Shown here: positions 49,264-60,143 of the stretch, piece after piece | Numbering within the stretch: the stretch's first letter is position 1 | Layout: each line of letters starts with the position of its first letter | Assembly (NCBI RefSeq): GCF_026107375.2 | Contig: NZ_JAPCIA010000001.1 | Span: 1,054,001-1,118,000 of the forward strand | Direction: 5' to 3' | From: Sphingomonas sp. BT-65 | GTDB taxonomy: Bacteria; Pseudomonadota; Alphaproteobacteria; Sphingomonadales; Sphingomonadaceae | Length of the DNA stretch: 64,000 nt | Notes under the pieces: generated by a model | What the model saw: the letters and a program-made list of their open reading frames with translations, nothing else | What the model was told of the DNA's origin: nothing | The model's database searches: none | Made by a program: the position numbers and the translations under genes

Positions 49264-50822
49264 CAGTGCGCCGCTCCATGTTCGGCAGTCTTGGGCTCGG
49301 CGGATTTATGTTCTTCGGCATGGGCCACGGGCGCGACCGGGTTGCCCGGCGTGGGCAGGCTGTCGCCTGCCGGCTTGGCGCGCTCGATCCGCGCGAGCAG
49401 CGTCGCGACGTCGTTGCGCATCGGGGCGAGGAAGCTCTCGGGATAGACGCCCATCCACAGCACCGCGGCGGCGATCGGGGCGAGCAGCGCCATCTCGCGC
49501 TTGTTGAGGTCGGGCATCGCCTTGACGTCGTCCTTGACGAGGTCGCCGAACACCACACGGCGATAAAGGTACAGCATGTAGGCGGCACCGAGGATGATGC
49601 CGGTGGTGGCGATCAGCGTGACCCAGGTCGAGACCTTGTAGGCACCCGTGAGCGCCAGGAACTCGCCGACGAAGTTGCTGGTGCCCGGCAAACCGACCGA
49701 GGCCATGGTGAACAGCATGAACAGCACGGCGTATTTGGGCATGTTGATCGCGAGGCCGCCATAGCGGTCGATCTCGCGCGTGTGCAGGCGATCGTAGATG
49801 ATGCCGACGCACAGGAAGAGCGCGCCCGACACCAGGCCATGGCCCAGCATCACCATCATCGCGCCTTCGATCCCCTGGCGGTTGAAGGTGAACAGGCCGA
49901 TCGTGACGATCGCCATGTGCGCGACCGACGAATAGGCGATCAGCTTCTTCATGTCATTCTGGACGAGCGCGATCAGGCTGGTGACCACCACCGCGACGCA
50001 CGACAGGCCGAAGATCAGCCAGATCAGCTGCGCCGACGCCTCCGGGAACATCGGCAGGCTGAAGCGCAGGAAGCCGTAGCCGCCGAGCTTCAGCAGCACG
50101 CCCGCCAGGATCACCGAACCCGCGGTCGGTGCCTGGACGTGCGCGTCGGGCAGCCAGGTGTGGACCGGCCACATCGGCATCTTGACCGCGAACGAGGCGA
50201 AGAAGGCCAGCCACAGCCAGGTCTGGACGTGCGGCGGGAAGTCGTACGCCATCAGGTCGGGGATGTAGGTCGTACCCGCGGTGATGGTCATGTACATCAT
50301 CGCGATCAGCATCAGCACCGAGCCGAGCAGCGTGTAGAGGAAGAATTTGTACGACGCGTAGATGCGGTTCGCCCCGCCCCAGATGCCGATGATCAGGAAC
50401 ATCGGGATCAGGCCGGCCTCGAAGAACACGTAGAACAGGAAGATGTCCTGCGCCGCGAAGGTGCCGATCATCAGCACCTCGGTGATCAGGAACGCCGCCA
50501 TATATTCCTGCACGCGATCGGTGATCGCTTCCCAGCTGGCGCCGATACAGATCGGCATCAGGAACACCGAGAGCAGGATCAGCAGCAGCGCGAAGCCGTC
50601 GATGCCGAGCGCCCAGGCGAAGCGGCCGAACAGCGGCACGCTCTCGACGAACTGCCATTGCGGCCCGCCGATCTCGAAATTGGCCCACAGCACGCCGCCG
50701 AGCGCAAGGTCGACTAGCGTCGCGCCGAGCGCGATCCAGCGCGCCTGGTTCGCATTGACGAACAGGCAGACCAGCGCCGCGGCGAGCGGCACGATGAGCA
50801 TGAGGGAGAGAATGCCGCTCAT
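49263..50822 (-). CDS. nuoM: NADH-quinone oxidoreductase subunit M
   Basis: A 519-residue antiporter-like membrane subunit. Helix 7-8 shows [20 protein letters not shown] with the conserved Lys, and [16 protein letters not shown] is the central antiporter signature. The charged C-terminal tail is typical for alphaproteobacteria. It is coupled to nuoL by an ATGA overlap. Confidence 0.97.
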   Translation of the reverse strand: MSGILSLMLIVPLAAALVCLFVNANQARWIALGATLVDLALGGVLWANFEIGGPQWQFVESVPLFGRFAWALGIDGFALLLILLSVFLMPICIGASWEAITDRVQEYMAAFLITEVLMIGTFAAQDIFLFYVFFEAGLIPMFLIIGIWGGANRIYASYKFFLYTLLGSVLMLIAMMYMTITAGTTYIPDLMAYDFPPHVQTWLWLAFFASFAVKMPMWPVHTWLPDAHVQAPTAGSVILAGVLLKLGGYGFLRFSLPMFPEASAQLIWLIFGLSCVAVVVTSLIALVQNDMKKLIAYSSVAHMAIVTIGLFTFNRQGIEGAMMVMLGHGLVSGALFLCVGIIYDRLHTREIDRYGGLAINMPKYAVLFMLFTMASVGLPGTSNFVGEFLALTGAYKVSTWVTLIATTGIILGAAYMLYLYRRVVFGDLVKDDVKAMPDLNKREMALLAPIAAAVLWMGVYPESFLAPMRNDVATLLARIERAKPAGDSLPTPGNPVAPVAHAEEHKSAEPKTAEHGAAH

Positions 50823-52891
50823 CGCGCGATCACCCAGGTAACGGCTGCGGTCAGGCCGATCAGCATGACGAACGCATAGCTATAGACATATCCCGACTGG
50901 AGCTTGCCGGTCAGCACGCTGCCGAGCTTGACCACCGCGGCCGAGCCGTTGGGGCCGAAGCGGTCGATCGTGCCCTCGTCGCCCTTCTTCCAGAAGAGGC
51001 GGCCGAACCAGAAAGCGGGCTTGACGAAGAGCATTTCGTAGAGCTCGTCGAAATACCATTTGTTGAGCAGGAAGCGGTACAGCAGGCGGAAGGTGCCGGT
51101 GAACCGCGCCGGGATATCCGGCTTCCAGATATAGGCCACCCAGGCGGTCGCGAGGCCGAGCAGCATCACGATCGTCGCCGAGAGCTTCACCCATAACGGC
51201 ACCTCGTGCATCGCGTGCGCGAGATGCTCGTCGAATGCGACGGCACCCTTCCAGAAGATCGCGCCGCTCTCGGGCTGGATGAAATAATGGTTGAACGCGA
51301 AGCCCGCGAACACCGCGCCGACCGCGAGCAGCAGCAGCGGGATCATCATCGAGAGCGGGCTCTCGTGCGGGTGGTAGCCGCCAGTTCCATCAGCGGTCTT
51401 GCCGTCGCCGTGGTCGGCGTGCGCATGGGTCGGAGCGTGATCGCCATGGCCGTCCTCATGGCTCGGCTCGTCATGCTCGTGCGGATGGTGCAGCGCGTGC
51501 TGGATATGCTCCGACTGAGTCCAGCGCGGCTTGCCCCAGAAGGTCAGGAACATCAGGCGCCAGCTGTAGAAGCTGGTGAGCAAGGCGGCGAACACGCCGG
51601 TCCAGAACGCCGCGATCCCGCCGCCGCCCGAGGCATAGGCCGCCTCGAGGATCGCGTCCTTCGAGTGGAAGCCGGCAAAGCCAGCATGCAGCCAGTAGAT
51701 GCCGACGCCGGTGATCGCGAGCGTGCCCGCCATCATCGTCCAGAAGGTGATCGGGATGTGCTTACGCAGGCCACCATAATAGCGCATGTCCTGCTCGTGG
51801 TGCATCGCGTGGATGACCGAGCCGGCACCCAGGAACAGCAGCGCCTTGAAGAAGGCGTGGGTGAACAGATGGAACATCGCCGCGCCGTACATGCCGACGC
51901 CCGCGGCGAAGAACATATAGCCGAGCTGCGAACAGGTCGAATAGGCGATCACCCGCTTGATGTCGGTCTGCGTCGTGCCGACGGTCGCGGCGAACAGGCA
52001 GGTCGCGGCACCGATGAAGGTGACGAAGCCGAGCGCGATCGGCGCCTGCTCGAACAAGGGCGACAGGCGGCACACCATGAACACGCCGGCGGTGACCATC
52101 GTCGCGGCATGGATCAGCGCCGACACCGGGGTCGGGCCCTCCATCGCGTCGGGCAACCAGGTGTGCAGGCCAAGCTGCGCCGACTTGCCCATCGCGCCGA
52201 TGAACAGCAGCAGGCAGAGGATCGTCAGCGTGTCGACGCGATAGCCGAGGAAGCCGATCGTCGATCCGGCCATGTCCGGCGCGGCCTTCAGGATTTCGGG
52301 GATCGAAATGGTACCGAACACCAGGAACACACCGAAGATGCCGAGCATGAAGCCCAAATCGCCGACGCGGTTGACCACGAACGCCTTGATCGCGGCGGCG
52401 TTGGCGCTGGGTTTCTTGAACCAGAAGCCGATCAGCAGGTAGCTGGCGAGACCCACGCCTTCCCAGCCGAAGAACATCTGGAGCAGGTTGTCCGCGGTCA
52501 CCAGCATCAGCATCGCGAAGGTGAACAGCGAGAGATAGGCGAAGAAGCGCGGCTGGTCCGGGTCTTCGTCCATGTATCCCCAGCTGTAGAGGTGGACGAG
52601 GCTCGACACGCTCGTCACCACCACCAGCATCACCGCCGTCAGGCTATCGACGCGCAGGCCCCAGCTGACATCGAGGTCGCCCGAGCGCATCCAGGTGAAG
52701 ACCTGCGCGACATGCGGCTCGGCAGTGCCGGCCATATAGGCGAGGAAGATCGGCCAGCTGAGCGCCGCCGAGACGAACAGTGCGCCGGTGGTCACGATCT
52801 TCGGGAAGACCGTGCCGAACGCGCGGTTGCTGAAGCCGGCGACGGCTGCCGCGAGCAGCGGCAGGAACACGATGAAATGGATCGAAGACAT
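50819..52891 (-). CDS. nuoL: NADH-quinone oxidoreductase subunit L
   Basis: A 690-residue antiporter-like subunit with the long lateral helix at its C-terminus. The conserved [22 protein letters not shown] and [13 protein letters not shown] are present. Between about residues 475 and 525 it has a histidine- and acid-rich insertion ([18 protein letters not shown] and on), which is more pronounced than in E. coli NuoL and may bind metal or protons. It follows nuoK with a one-base overlap. Confidence 0.97.
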   Translation of the reverse strand: MSSIHFIVFLPLLAAAVAGFSNRAFGTVFPKIVTTGALFVSAALSWPIFLAYMAGTAEPHVAQVFTWMRSGDLDVSWGLRVDSLTAVMLVVVTSVSSLVHLYSWGYMDEDPDQPRFFAYLSLFTFAMLMLVTADNLLQMFFGWEGVGLASYLLIGFWFKKPSANAAAIKAFVVNRVGDLGFMLGIFGVFLVFGTISIPEILKAAPDMAGSTIGFLGYRVDTLTILCLLLFIGAMGKSAQLGLHTWLPDAMEGPTPVSALIHAATMVTAGVFMVCRLSPLFEQAPIALGFVTFIGAATCLFAATVGTTQTDIKRVIAYSTCSQLGYMFFAAGVGMYGAAMFHLFTHAFFKALLFLGAGSVIHAMHHEQDMRYYGGLRKHIPITFWTMMAGTLAITGVGIYWLHAGFAGFHSKDAILEAAYASGGGGIAAFWTGVFAALLTSFYSWRLMFLTFWGKPRWTQSEHIQHALHHPHEHDEPSHEDGHGDHAPTHAHADHGDGKTADGTGGYHPHESPLSMMIPLLLLAVGAVFAGFAFNHYFIQPESGAIFWKGAVAFDEHLAHAMHEVPLWVKLSATIVMLLGLATAWVAYIWKPDIPARFTGTFRLLYRFLLNKWYFDELYEMLFVKPAFWFGRLFWKKGDEGTIDRFGPNGSAAVVKLGSVLTGKLQSGYVYSYAFVMLIGLTAAVTWVIAR

Positions 52892-53196
52892 CAGCCCTTC
52901 ATCCGATTGACGTCGTCGACCGAGATCGTGCCGCGGCCGCGGAAGTAGATGACGAGGATGGCGAGCCCGATCGCGGCCTCACCCGCAGCGACGGTCAGCA
53001 CGAACATCGCGAAGATCTGGCCGACCAGGTCGCCCAGCGCGGCGCTGAACGCCACGAGGTTCAAGTTCACCGACAGCAGGATCAGCTCGATCGCCATCAG
53101 GATGACGATCAGGTTCTTGCGATTGAGGAAGATGCCGAGCACGCCCATGGTGAACAGGATCGCGCTGACGACGAGATAATGAGTCAGGCCGATCAC
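52891..53196 (-). CDS. nuoK: NADH-quinone oxidoreductase subunit K
   Basis: A 101-residue, three-helix membrane subunit: [29 protein letters not shown] with the conserved membrane glutamates, and [15 protein letters not shown] [16 protein letters not shown]. The GTG start at 53196 overlaps the nuoJ stop (GTGA). Frame upstream belongs to nuoJ in another phase and is not used. Part of the proton-translocating E-channel region. Confidence 0.96.
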   Translation of the reverse strand: MIGLTHYLVVSAILFTMGVLGIFLNRKNLIVILMAIELILLSVNLNLVAFSAALGDLVGQIFAMFVLTVAAGEAAIGLAILVIYFRGRGTISVDDVNRMKG

Positions 53197-53819
53197 AGCT
53201 CCACCCCCTGCCCCACGGGCTGATTGACGTTGCGGGTCGCGTCCTTCTGGCGCCGGTTGACCTGGCGCGACACGTTCTGCTGCATCACCCCGCCGCGCTT
53301 GCGATGCGTGAGGACGATCGCACCGATCATCGCGACGAGCAGGACGAAGCCGGCGGCCTCGAACACATAGAGATAGCGGCTGTAGAGCAGCAGCCCCATC
53401 GCCTTGATGTTGGGCACCTGGCCGAGCGCGGTGTCCGCGTCGGTGGGCGCGATGCGGTTGGCGAGATCGACGCCACCCGCACTCCACGCGCCAACGCCGA
53501 TCACCACTTCGGCGAGCAGCACGATCGCGAGCGCGAGACCGAACATCGCGTAGCGCACGAACCCGGCGCGCAGCTCGGCGAAGTCGATGTCGAGCATCAT
53601 CACGACGAACAGGAACAGCACCGCGACCGCGCCGACATAGACGATGACCAGCAGCATCGCGATGAACTCGGCCCCGGCGATGACCATCAGCCCCGCGGCG
53701 TTGAAGAACGCCAGGATCAGCCACAGCACCGAATGCACCGGGTTGCGCGCGGTGATCGTCATCGCGGCGGAGAGGATCACCACCGCGGCGAACAGGTAGA
53801 AGGCGATTGCTTGGATCAC
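53193..53819 (-). CDS. nuoJ: NADH-quinone oxidoreductase subunit J
   Basis: A 208-residue membrane subunit with five predicted helices, including the conserved [19 protein letters not shown] and [25 protein letters not shown] (pi-bulge helix of TM3). The C-terminal 40 residues are cytoplasmic and basic. It starts at GTG 53819, 30 bases after nuoI, the largest gap in this part of the operon. Confidence 0.95.
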   Translation of the reverse strand: MIQAIAFYLFAAVVILSAAMTITARNPVHSVLWLILAFFNAAGLMVIAGAEFIAMLLVIVYVGAVAVLFLFVVMMLDIDFAELRAGFVRYAMFGLALAIVLLAEVVIGVGAWSAGGVDLANRIAPTDADTALGQVPNIKAMGLLLYSRYLYVFEAAGFVLLVAMIGAIVLTHRKRGGVMQQNVSRQVNRRQKDATRNVNQPVGQGVEL

Positions 53820-53849
53820 GGAATCATGTGCCCCTTTGGTGCCGCGCGC

Positions 53850-54335
53850 TTACCGGTACGGTGCATCGGCGGCAAGGTTCGCGGCGATCGCGCGCTCCCA
53901 ACGGTCGCCGTTCGCGAGCAGCTTGTCCTTGTGGTAGATCAGCTCCTCGCGGGTTTCGGTCGCGAACTCGAAATTCGGCCCCTCGACGATGGCATCGACC
54001 GGGCACGCCTCGGCGCACAGGCCGCAATAGATGCACTTGGTCATGTCGATGTCGTAGCGCGTGGTGCGGCGGCTGCCGTCCTCGCGCGGCTCGGCCTCGA
54101 TCGTGATCGCCAGCGCCGGGCAGATCGCCTCGCACAGCTTGCATGCGATGCAGCGCTCCTCGCCGTTCGGATAGCGGCGCAGCGCATGCTCGCCGCGGAA
54201 GCGGGGCGAGAGCGGGTTCTTCTCGTAGGGGTAGTTGATCGTCGCCTTGGGCTTGAAGAAATACCTGAGCGTGAGGGCATGCGCCTTCACGAACTCCCAC
54301 AGGGTGAACGAACGGACGAGTTGGGCGACGCTCAT
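53850..54335 (-). CDS. nuoI: NADH-quinone oxidoreductase subunit I
   Basis: A 161-residue ferredoxin-like subunit carrying two 4Fe-4S clusters (N6a, N6b) in [12 protein letters not shown] and [12 protein letters not shown]. The N-terminal amphipathic helix [19 protein letters not shown] anchors it to the membrane. It relays electrons towards N2 and quinone. Start ATG 54335 overlaps the stop of the upstream embedded gene as ATGA. Confidence 0.97.
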   Translation of the reverse strand: MSVAQLVRSFTLWEFVKAHALTLRYFFKPKATINYPYEKNPLSPRFRGEHALRRYPNGEERCIACKLCEAICPALAITIEAEPREDGSRRTTRYDIDMTKCIYCGLCAEACPVDAIVEGPNFEFATETREELIYHKDKLLANGDRWERAIAANLAADAPYR

Positions 54336-54808
54336 TTCGGACTTCCAATTCGGGTGCACTTGCCTTCGATCACAACGACGAATGGTTCGCGGGTTTTCTT
54401 TTCGCTGTCGGTAGCCAGCGCGGTCGGCATGACGATCACTTTCGCAGTGCCGTCTCCGAAATCGACCAGGCTTACCACCGACATACATCCCGATTCCGTG
54501 AACGTGCACGGTCCCATCGAGTACGCCGTCAACGCGATCGAACCATCCGCCGTCGGTAAGCCCGGAAACTTCCCAGCGATCTGTATCGGGTTGCCCGGCC
54601 AGATTATGTCACCGTTCACCCCCTTCTCGTTCCGCGTCACATTGATACGAAACTTCCAAGCCCCTTCGGCCACACCCGGAAACTGAATCGCATTCAGCGA
54701 GACTTGCGCGCCATCCTGATTGAGCGCTTTCGGGGCTTCCAGCACGCAATCGTAGGTCGCCGAGAACGCGGCGGAGGCAAGCGCGACGGATGCAAGCAAG
54801 GCGCTCAC
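54332..54808 (-). CDS. Exported cysteine-containing protein embedded between nuoH and nuoI
   Basis: A 158-residue protein that I do not recognise. It starts at GTG 54808 in a GTGA overlap with the nuoH stop and ends in an ATGA overlap with nuoI, so it is translated as part of the nuo message. The N-terminus ([16 protein letters not shown]) is a signal peptide. The mature part is strand-rich with four cysteines ([22 protein letters not shown]) that could form two disulphides. It is absent from classical nuo operons. Confidence 0.75.
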   Translation of the reverse strand: MSALLASVALASAAFSATYDCVLEAPKALNQDGAQVSLNAIQFPGVAEGAWKFRINVTRNEKGVNGDIIWPGNPIQIAGKFPGLPTADGSIALTAYSMGPCTFTESGCMSVVSLVDFGDGTAKVIVMPTALATDSEKKTREPFVVVIEGKCTRIGSPK

Positions 54809-55854
54809 AGCCCCACCCGCTGAACCATCAGCCAGCCCGAGATCAGGAACACGAAGATCAGCGACAGCGGCAGGAATATCTTCCAGCCCAGCCGCATCAG
54901 CTGGTCGTAGCGGTAGCGCGGGACCGTGGCCTTCACCCAGCTGAACACGAAGAAGAAGAACAGGATCTTGGCGAACAGCCAGATGATGCCCGGCACCCAG
55001 TACAGGAACGGCAGGTCCAGCGGCGGGAGATAGCCGCCCCAGAACAGGGTCGCGTTGAGCGTGCACATCAGGATGACGTTGGCGTACTCGCCGAGCCAGT
55101 AGAGCGCGAAGGCCATCGACGAATATTCGGTCTGATAGCCCGCGACGAGCTCGCTCTCCGCCTCGGTCAGGTCGAACGGCGCGCGCTGGGTCTCGGCGAG
55201 CGAGGAGATCAGGAACACCACCGCCATCGGGAACAGCAGCGGGTTGAAGCCATAGCCGTTGACGATGCCGAGGATATGGCCCTTCTGCCCCTCGACGATG
55301 CCCGAGAGGTTGAACGTCCCCGCCCACAGCACCACCGCGATCAGCACGAAGCCGATCGAGACTTCGTAGCTCACCATCTGCGCCGCGGCGCGGATCGCCG
55401 AGTAGAAGGGGTATTTGGAGTTCGACGCCCAGCCCGCGAGGATGATGCCGTAGACGCCGAGCGACGAGGCGGCGAGGATGTAGAGCAGGCCGACATTGAT
55501 GTTCGACAGCACCACGCCCGCCTGGAACGGCACCACCGCCCACACGATCAATGCTACCGTAAACGTGATTATCGGCGCCAGCAGGAACAGGCCCTTGTTG
55601 GCGCTCGACGGGATGATGGTTTCCTGCAGGAAGACCTTGAGGCCGTCCGCGAAGGACTGGAGCAGACCGAGCGGGCCGACCACATTGGGACCGCGGCGCA
55701 GCGCCATCGCCGCCCAGATCTTGCGGTCGGCATAGATGATCATCGCCACCGCCAGCATCAGCGGCAGCGCGATCAGCAGGATGCCCGCGATCGTCGCAAC
55801 GAACCACGCCCATTCGAAGGGCAGGCCGACGATGTTCTGGAAGAAGGCGGTCAT
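54805..55854 (-). CDS. nuoH: NADH-quinone oxidoreductase subunit H
   Basis: A 349-residue membrane subunit at the quinone-binding junction, eight helices. Conserved are [21 protein letters not shown], the amphipathic loop [26 protein letters not shown] with its essential Glu residues, and the [15 protein letters not shown] motif. It contacts NuoB and NuoD. ATG 55854 follows AGGTAA. Upstream is a possible 45-codon gene. Confidence 0.97.
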   Translation of the reverse strand: MTAFFQNIVGLPFEWAWFVATIAGILLIALPLMLAVAMIIYADRKIWAAMALRRGPNVVGPLGLLQSFADGLKVFLQETIIPSSANKGLFLLAPIITFTVALIVWAVVPFQAGVVLSNINVGLLYILAASSLGVYGIILAGWASNSKYPFYSAIRAAAQMVSYEVSIGFVLIAVVLWAGTFNLSGIVEGQKGHILGIVNGYGFNPLLFPMAVVFLISSLAETQRAPFDLTEAESELVAGYQTEYSSMAFALYWLGEYANVILMCTLNATLFWGGYLPPLDLPFLYWVPGIIWLFAKILFFFFVFSWVKATVPRYRYDQLMRLGWKIFLPLSLIFVFLISGWLMVQRVGL

Positions 55855-55871
55855 TTACCTATGCGCTCCAC

Positions 55872-56009
55872 TCAACCGGCTATCACCCAGATCGCCACCA
55901 GGACCGACGTTGTCAGGATCACGAACAGGCATCCCCAGCTGTACCACCGCGGCGAATTTCGATCCGGTGCAAGGCCTGTAGTCAGGCCAGCTACGATTTC
56001 GTCCCACAT
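55872..56009 (-). CDS. Possible 45-residue membrane protein between nuoG and nuoH
   Basis: A short frame in the 161-base nuoG-nuoH gap: ATG 56009 with GGAG upstream inside the nuoG end, stop 17 bases before nuoH. The product has an N-terminal amphipathic part and a C-terminal hydrophobic helix (CLFVILTTSVLVAIWVIAG). No family is recognised. Its placement like the other embedded genes supports it, but it may be fortuitous. Confidence 0.45.
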   Translation of the reverse strand: MWDEIVAGLTTGLAPDRNSPRWYSWGCLFVILTTSVLVAIWVIAG

Positions 56010-56015
56010 AGCCGA

Positions 56016-58022
56016 TCACTCCGCCGCCTCCGCGAAATCCTGGCCGTGAATCAGTTCGGCCGAGCAACGCTGCATCGTCGGCGAGGCGCGGCAGATGGCG
56101 TTGGTGAGGTAGAAGTCGGCGATCGGATAGGCGACCTCGCCCTCGGCCTTGGCGTCGAGCGCCGGGGGATTCCAGTCGAACGACGCGAGGCCTTCCTGCG
56201 CCAGCGCCGGGGTGTCAGCGAACATCTGCGCGCGGAGCTGCTCGAAGCTGTCGAACGGCAACGTCTTGCCGAGCTTCTCCGACAGCGCGCGCAGGATCGT
56301 CCAGTCCTCGCGCGCGTCGCCCGGCGCGAACACGGCCTTGTCGCCGCGCTGCACGCGGCCCTCGAGGTTGACATAGGTGCCCGCCTTCTCGGCATAGGTC
56401 GCGCCGGGCAGGATCACGTCCGCGGCATGCGCGCCCTTGTCGCCATGATGGCCGATATAGACGTTGAAGCTGTTGGCGAACTTGGCGAAATCGACCTCGT
56501 CGGCGCCGAGGAAGAAGGTCAGCTTGGGGCTCGCCGCGACGATGTCGGCGATGCCGCCCTTCATCGCGAAGCCGAGCATCAGGCCGCCCATGCGGCTCGC
56601 CGCCATGTGCAGCACGTTGAAGCCGTTCCAGCCCTCACGCACCAGGTTGAGCTGCTTGGCCAGCGCCAGCGCCGCGCCGTGCCCGTTCTTGAGCGCGGCG
56701 CCGCCGACGATGACCAGCGGGCGCTGTGCGTCCTTGAACGCGTCGGCCGCGGCCTTGGGCAGCTTGCCGAGCAGCGACAGATCGTTGCCGAGCCACTCGA
56801 CCTTGTAGGTCAGGTCCACCTCTGGGCCGATCGCGAAGACCTTGGCGCCCTTCTTGATCGCCTTGCGCACGCGCGTGTTCACCAGCGGCGCTTCCCAGCG
56901 CAGATTGGTGCCGACGAGCAGGACGATGTCGGCCTCCTCGACCCCCGCGATGGTGGTGTTGAAGTTGACCGCCGCCATGCTGGTCGCGTCATAGGCCATG
57001 CCGGTCTGGCGCCCTTCGAGCAGGTCCGAGCCGAACGACTTGACCAGCGCCTTGGCGGCGAAGATCGTCTCGCAATCGAGCAGGTCGCCATGGATCGCGG
57101 CGACCTTGTCCCCCGCCCCCTTGGCGGCGACTGCGATCGCGTCGAACGCTTCGTCCCAGCTCGCTTCGACCAGCTTGCCGTCGCGGCGGACATAGGGCTT
57201 GTCGAGGCGGCGGAAGCTGAGGCCGTCGACATGGTGGCGCGTCTTGTCGTGCGCCCATTCCTCGTTCACGTCCTCGTTGATCCGCGGCAGCGCGCGCAGC
57301 ACGCCGCGGCCGCGGCTGTCGATGCGGATGTTGGTGCCGACCGCGTCCATTACGTCGATCGCGAGCGTCTTCTTGAGCTCCCACGGCCGTGCCTCGAACG
57401 CATAGGGCTTGGAAGTCAGCGCGCCGACCGGGCAGAGATCGACGACGTTGCCCGACAGCTCGGACGTGACCGCCTTTTCGAGGTAGGAGGTGATCTGCAT
57501 ATTCTCGCCGCGATAGATCGCGCCGATTTCCTCGACCCCGGCGACTTCCTCGGCGAAGCGCACGCAGCGGGTGCACTGGATGCAGCGGGTCATCACCGTC
57601 TTGACGATGGGACCCATGTACTTCTCGGTCACCGCGCGCTTGTTCTCGGTGTAGCGGCTGTGCCCGCGCCCATAGGCGATCGACTGGTCCTGAAGGTCGC
57701 ACTCGCCGCCCTGGTCGCAGATCGGGCAGTCGAGCGGGTGGTTGATCAGCAGGAACTCCATCACGCCCTCGCGCGCGGCCTTGACCATCGCGCTGTCGGT
57801 GCGGATCTCCTGATTGTCTGCGGCGGGCAGCGCGCACGACGCCTGCGGCTTGGGCGGCCCCGGCTTCACCTCGACCAGGCACATGCGGCAGTTGCCGGCG
57901 ATCGACAGCCGTTCGTGATAGCAGAAGCGGGGAATTTCCTTCCCCGCCGCCTCGCACGCCTGCAGGACGGTGGCGCCCTGCGGGACTTCGACTTCGATCC
58001 CGTCAACGGTTACTTTGGGCAT
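56016..58022 (-). CDS. nuoG: NADH-quinone oxidoreductase subunit G
   Basis: A 668-residue peripheral subunit. The N-terminal ferredoxin domain has CYHERLSIAGNCRMCLVEV (2Fe-2S N1b). The His-Cys3 cluster N5 is DCPICDQGGECDLQ, and N4 is in CIQCTRCVRF. A molybdopterin-oxidoreductase-like domain without cofactor follows. There is no N7 cluster motif that I can see, as is usual outside E. coli. It accepts electrons from NuoF. Upstream is an embedded gene, one base away. Confidence 0.97.
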   Translation of the reverse strand: MPKVTVDGIEVEVPQGATVLQACEAAGKEIPRFCYHERLSIAGNCRMCLVEVKPGPPKPQASCALPAADNQEIRTDSAMVKAAREGVMEFLLINHPLDCPICDQGGECDLQDQSIAYGRGHSRYTENKRAVTEKYMGPIVKTVMTRCIQCTRCVRFAEEVAGVEEIGAIYRGENMQITSYLEKAVTSELSGNVVDLCPVGALTSKPYAFEARPWELKKTLAIDVMDAVGTNIRIDSRGRGVLRALPRINEDVNEEWAHDKTRHHVDGLSFRRLDKPYVRRDGKLVEASWDEAFDAIAVAAKGAGDKVAAIHGDLLDCETIFAAKALVKSFGSDLLEGRQTGMAYDATSMAAVNFNTTIAGVEEADIVLLVGTNLRWEAPLVNTRVRKAIKKGAKVFAIGPEVDLTYKVEWLGNDLSLLGKLPKAAADAFKDAQRPLVIVGGAALKNGHGAALALAKQLNLVREGWNGFNVLHMAASRMGGLMLGFAMKGGIADIVAASPKLTFFLGADEVDFAKFANSFNVYIGHHGDKGAHAADVILPGATYAEKAGTYVNLEGRVQRGDKAVFAPGDAREDWTILRALSEKLGKTLPFDSFEQLRAQMFADTPALAQEGLASFDWNPPALDAKAEGEVAYPIADFYLTNAICRASPTMQRCSAELIHGQDFAEAAE

Positions 58023-58023
58023 A

Positions 58024-58698
58024 TCAGTTTCTCGAGGCCACTGCGGCCGTTGCGTTGATGCTGCGGAATGCGGCGGTCGCCAGCATCGCGCGCAGGCCGT
58101 CGGTCGAAATCTGGACCTGCGGGTTGTTGAGGCAGCGCGCCATCACCGGCTGGACCGCGCCCGCGGCCGCCTTCTCGCCATCGCTGGCGACATCGCTGGC
58201 GAACAGCTTGGCGACGTCGTCGGGAACCGAGCGCACCACGCACATCGCAGCGCTGTCGGTCGGCGAATAGGTCGAGGCAGCAGGCTTCGCTGCGGCCTTG
58301 GCGAGCTCGGCATTGACCGGACGCCCGTCGCGTTCGATCAGCCGCTCAGCGATCGCGCCGGCGAGCAGCAGCCGGCTCGCGCGCATGCGGTACCAGCCGC
58401 GCGACTGCGGGCAGAGGCGGTTGGCGTCGACCAGCTGGTCGATCGCGCGGCGATAGGCCGGGGTACGGAAATCGCCGGCGAGCGTGACCTTCGCCTTGGC
58501 GGTGCTGGCGTCCGCGATGCACGCGCCGAAGCGCTGAATGGTCTGCAGCGCCTCGGGCGTCGAGCGCGCCGGGGCCATGCGCTGGTCGAGATCCTCAATC
58601 CGGTCGTTGCGGGGACCCGGGTTCGGGTCGGCATTGGACAAGGGCGGCTGCTGGTCCTGCTGAACAGCCAGCATCAGAAGAAGCGCACTCAATATCAT
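58024..58698 (-). CDS. Exported hypothetical protein embedded between nuoF and nuoG
   Basis: A 224-residue protein whose ATG overlaps the nuoF stop (ATGA) and which ends one base before nuoG. A short signal peptide ([13 protein letters not shown]) precedes a helical body rich in Ala and Arg with cysteines at [19 protein letters not shown] and ARCLN, possibly disulphide-bonded. I know no characterised relative. Its position in the operon suggests a role in, or coupling with, respiratory-chain expression. Confidence 0.78.
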   Translation of the reverse strand: MILSALLLMLAVQQDQQPPLSNADPNPGPRNDRIEDLDQRMAPARSTPEALQTIQRFGACIADASTAKAKVTLAGDFRTPAYRRAIDQLVDANRLCPQSRGWYRMRASRLLLAGAIAERLIERDGRPVNAELAKAAAKPAASTYSPTDSAAMCVVRSVPDDVAKLFASDVASDGEKAAAGAVQPVMARCLNNPQVQISTDGLRAMLATAAFRSINATAAVASRN

Positions 58699-60023
58699 TC
58701 CGCCGCCTCCTGCATCGTGCCGAGCCCGCCACCCTGCTTCTCCGTGATCCGGCGCTCGATCTCCGGACGGAAATGCTTGATCAGGCCTTGGATCGGCCAG
58801 GCCGCCGCGTCGCCGAGCGCGCAGATGGTGTGACCCTCGACCTGCTTGGTGACGTTGTAGAGCGTGTCGATCTCGCTGATGTCGGCGTCGCCGGTGCGCA
58901 GCCGCTCCATCACGCGCCACATCCAGCCGGTTCCTTCACGGCACGGGGTGCACTGGCCGCAGCTCTCATGCTTGTAGAAGTAGGAGATGCGGCTGATCGC
59001 CTTCACGATGTCGGTGGACTTGTCCATCACGATCACCGCCGCGGTGCCGAGGCCCGAACCGAGCGCCTTGAGCCCGTCGAAATCCATCGGGCAGTCCATG
59101 ATCTGCTCGGCCGGCACCAAAGGCACCGAGGAGCCGCCGGGGATCACCGCGAGGAGATTGTCCCAGCCGCCGCGGATGCCGCCGCAATGCTTCTCGATCA
59201 GCTCGCGGAACGGGATGCTCATCGCTTCCTCGACCACGCACGGCTTCTCGACATGGCCGCTGATCTGGAAAAGCTTGGTGCCGCGGTTGTTCTCCGCGCC
59301 GAAGCTCGCGAACCATTCGGGCGAGCGGCGCAGGATCGTGGGGACGACCGCGATGCTCTCGACATTGTTGACCGTGGTCGGGCAGCCATAGAGGCCGGCG
59401 CCCGCCGGGAACGGGGGCTTGAGCCGCGGCTGGCCCTTCTTGCCCTCCAGGCTCTCGATCATCGCGGTCTCTTCGCCGCAGATGTAGGCGCCCGCGCCGC
59501 GATGGCAGAACACGTCGAAATCATAGCCCGAGCCGCAGGCATTCTTGCCGAGCAGGCCCTTGGCGTAGGCCTCCTCGATCGCCGCGAACAGCGTCTCGGC
59601 TTCGCGGATATATTCGCCGCGGATGTAGATATAGGCCGCGCGCGCGCGCATCGCGAAGCCCGCGACCAGCGCGCCTTCGAGCAGCTTGTGCGGATCGTGG
59701 CGGATGATCTCGCGGTCCTTGCACGAGCCGGGTTCGGACTCGTCGGCGTTGATCACCAGGAAGCTCGGACGCTCGGGGGTCGGGTTCTTGGGCATGAACG
59801 ACCACTTCATGCCGGTCGGGAAGCCCGCGCCGCCGCGGCCGCGCAGGCCCGAGGCCTTGACCTGCTCGATGATCGCGTCCTGGCCGATCTCGAGCAGCTT
59901 CTTGGTATTGTCCCAATCCCCGCGCTTGATGGCAGCGTCGAGGGTCCACGGCTGGTAGCCGTAGAGGTTGGTGAAGATGCGATCCTTGTCAGCGAGCACG
60001 CCCGCCTCCGATGCTAAAGCCAT
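58695..60023 (-). CDS. nuoF: NADH-quinone oxidoreductase subunit F
   Basis: A 442-residue flavoprotein subunit that oxidises NADH. The FMN-binding [13 protein letters not shown], the NADH-binding [19 protein letters not shown] and the 4Fe-4S N3 motif [13 protein letters not shown] are present. ATG 60023 is used; a GTG at 60035 in frame lies in the adjoining palindromic repeat, which also supplies the ribosome-site region. It overlaps the embedded downstream gene by four bases. Confidence 0.97.
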   Translation of the reverse strand: MALASEAGVLADKDRIFTNLYGYQPWTLDAAIKRGDWDNTKKLLEIGQDAIIEQVKASGLRGRGGAGFPTGMKWSFMPKNPTPERPSFLVINADESEPGSCKDREIIRHDPHKLLEGALVAGFAMRARAAYIYIRGEYIREAETLFAAIEEAYAKGLLGKNACGSGYDFDVFCHRGAGAYICGEETAMIESLEGKKGQPRLKPPFPAGAGLYGCPTTVNNVESIAVVPTILRRSPEWFASFGAENNRGTKLFQISGHVEKPCVVEEAMSIPFRELIEKHCGGIRGGWDNLLAVIPGGSSVPLVPAEQIMDCPMDFDGLKALGSGLGTAAVIVMDKSTDIVKAISRISYFYKHESCGQCTPCREGTGWMWRVMERLRTGDADISEIDTLYNVTKQVEGHTICALGDAAAWPIQGLIKHFRPEIERRITEKQGGGLGTMQEAAE

Positions 60024-60028
60024 ATTCA

Positions 60029-60117
60029 CCGTCACCCTGAACTTGTTTCAGGGTCCATTTCTCCGCAGGCGACTGAGCCGCCTGTTGCACGATGGATGCT
60101 GAAACAAGTTCAGCATG
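60029..60117. repeat. REP-like palindromic repeat within the nuo operon
   Basis: Two 28-base arms (60029-60056 and 60090-60117) are imperfect inverted copies. Each arm is itself a hairpin, and the base pairs that differ between them (CC/GG versus TG/CA next to the common CTGAACTTG core) change together and keep pairing. The element lies between the small membrane gene and nuoF and reaches to within six bases of the nuoF ATG. Confidence 0.8.
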
Positions 60118-60143
60118 ACGGAAGGAAGGAGAAGCAAGAGAGA

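Noticed and set aside
55855..56067. A 70-codon frame overlapping the nuoG end and the 45-residue frame
   Set aside because: It starts inside nuoG in another phase and has glycine-rich non-membrane composition; the 45-residue frame is the better candidate.
56046..58058. A 670-codon plus-strand frame opposite nuoG
   Set aside because: Antisense shadow with no recognisable domain.
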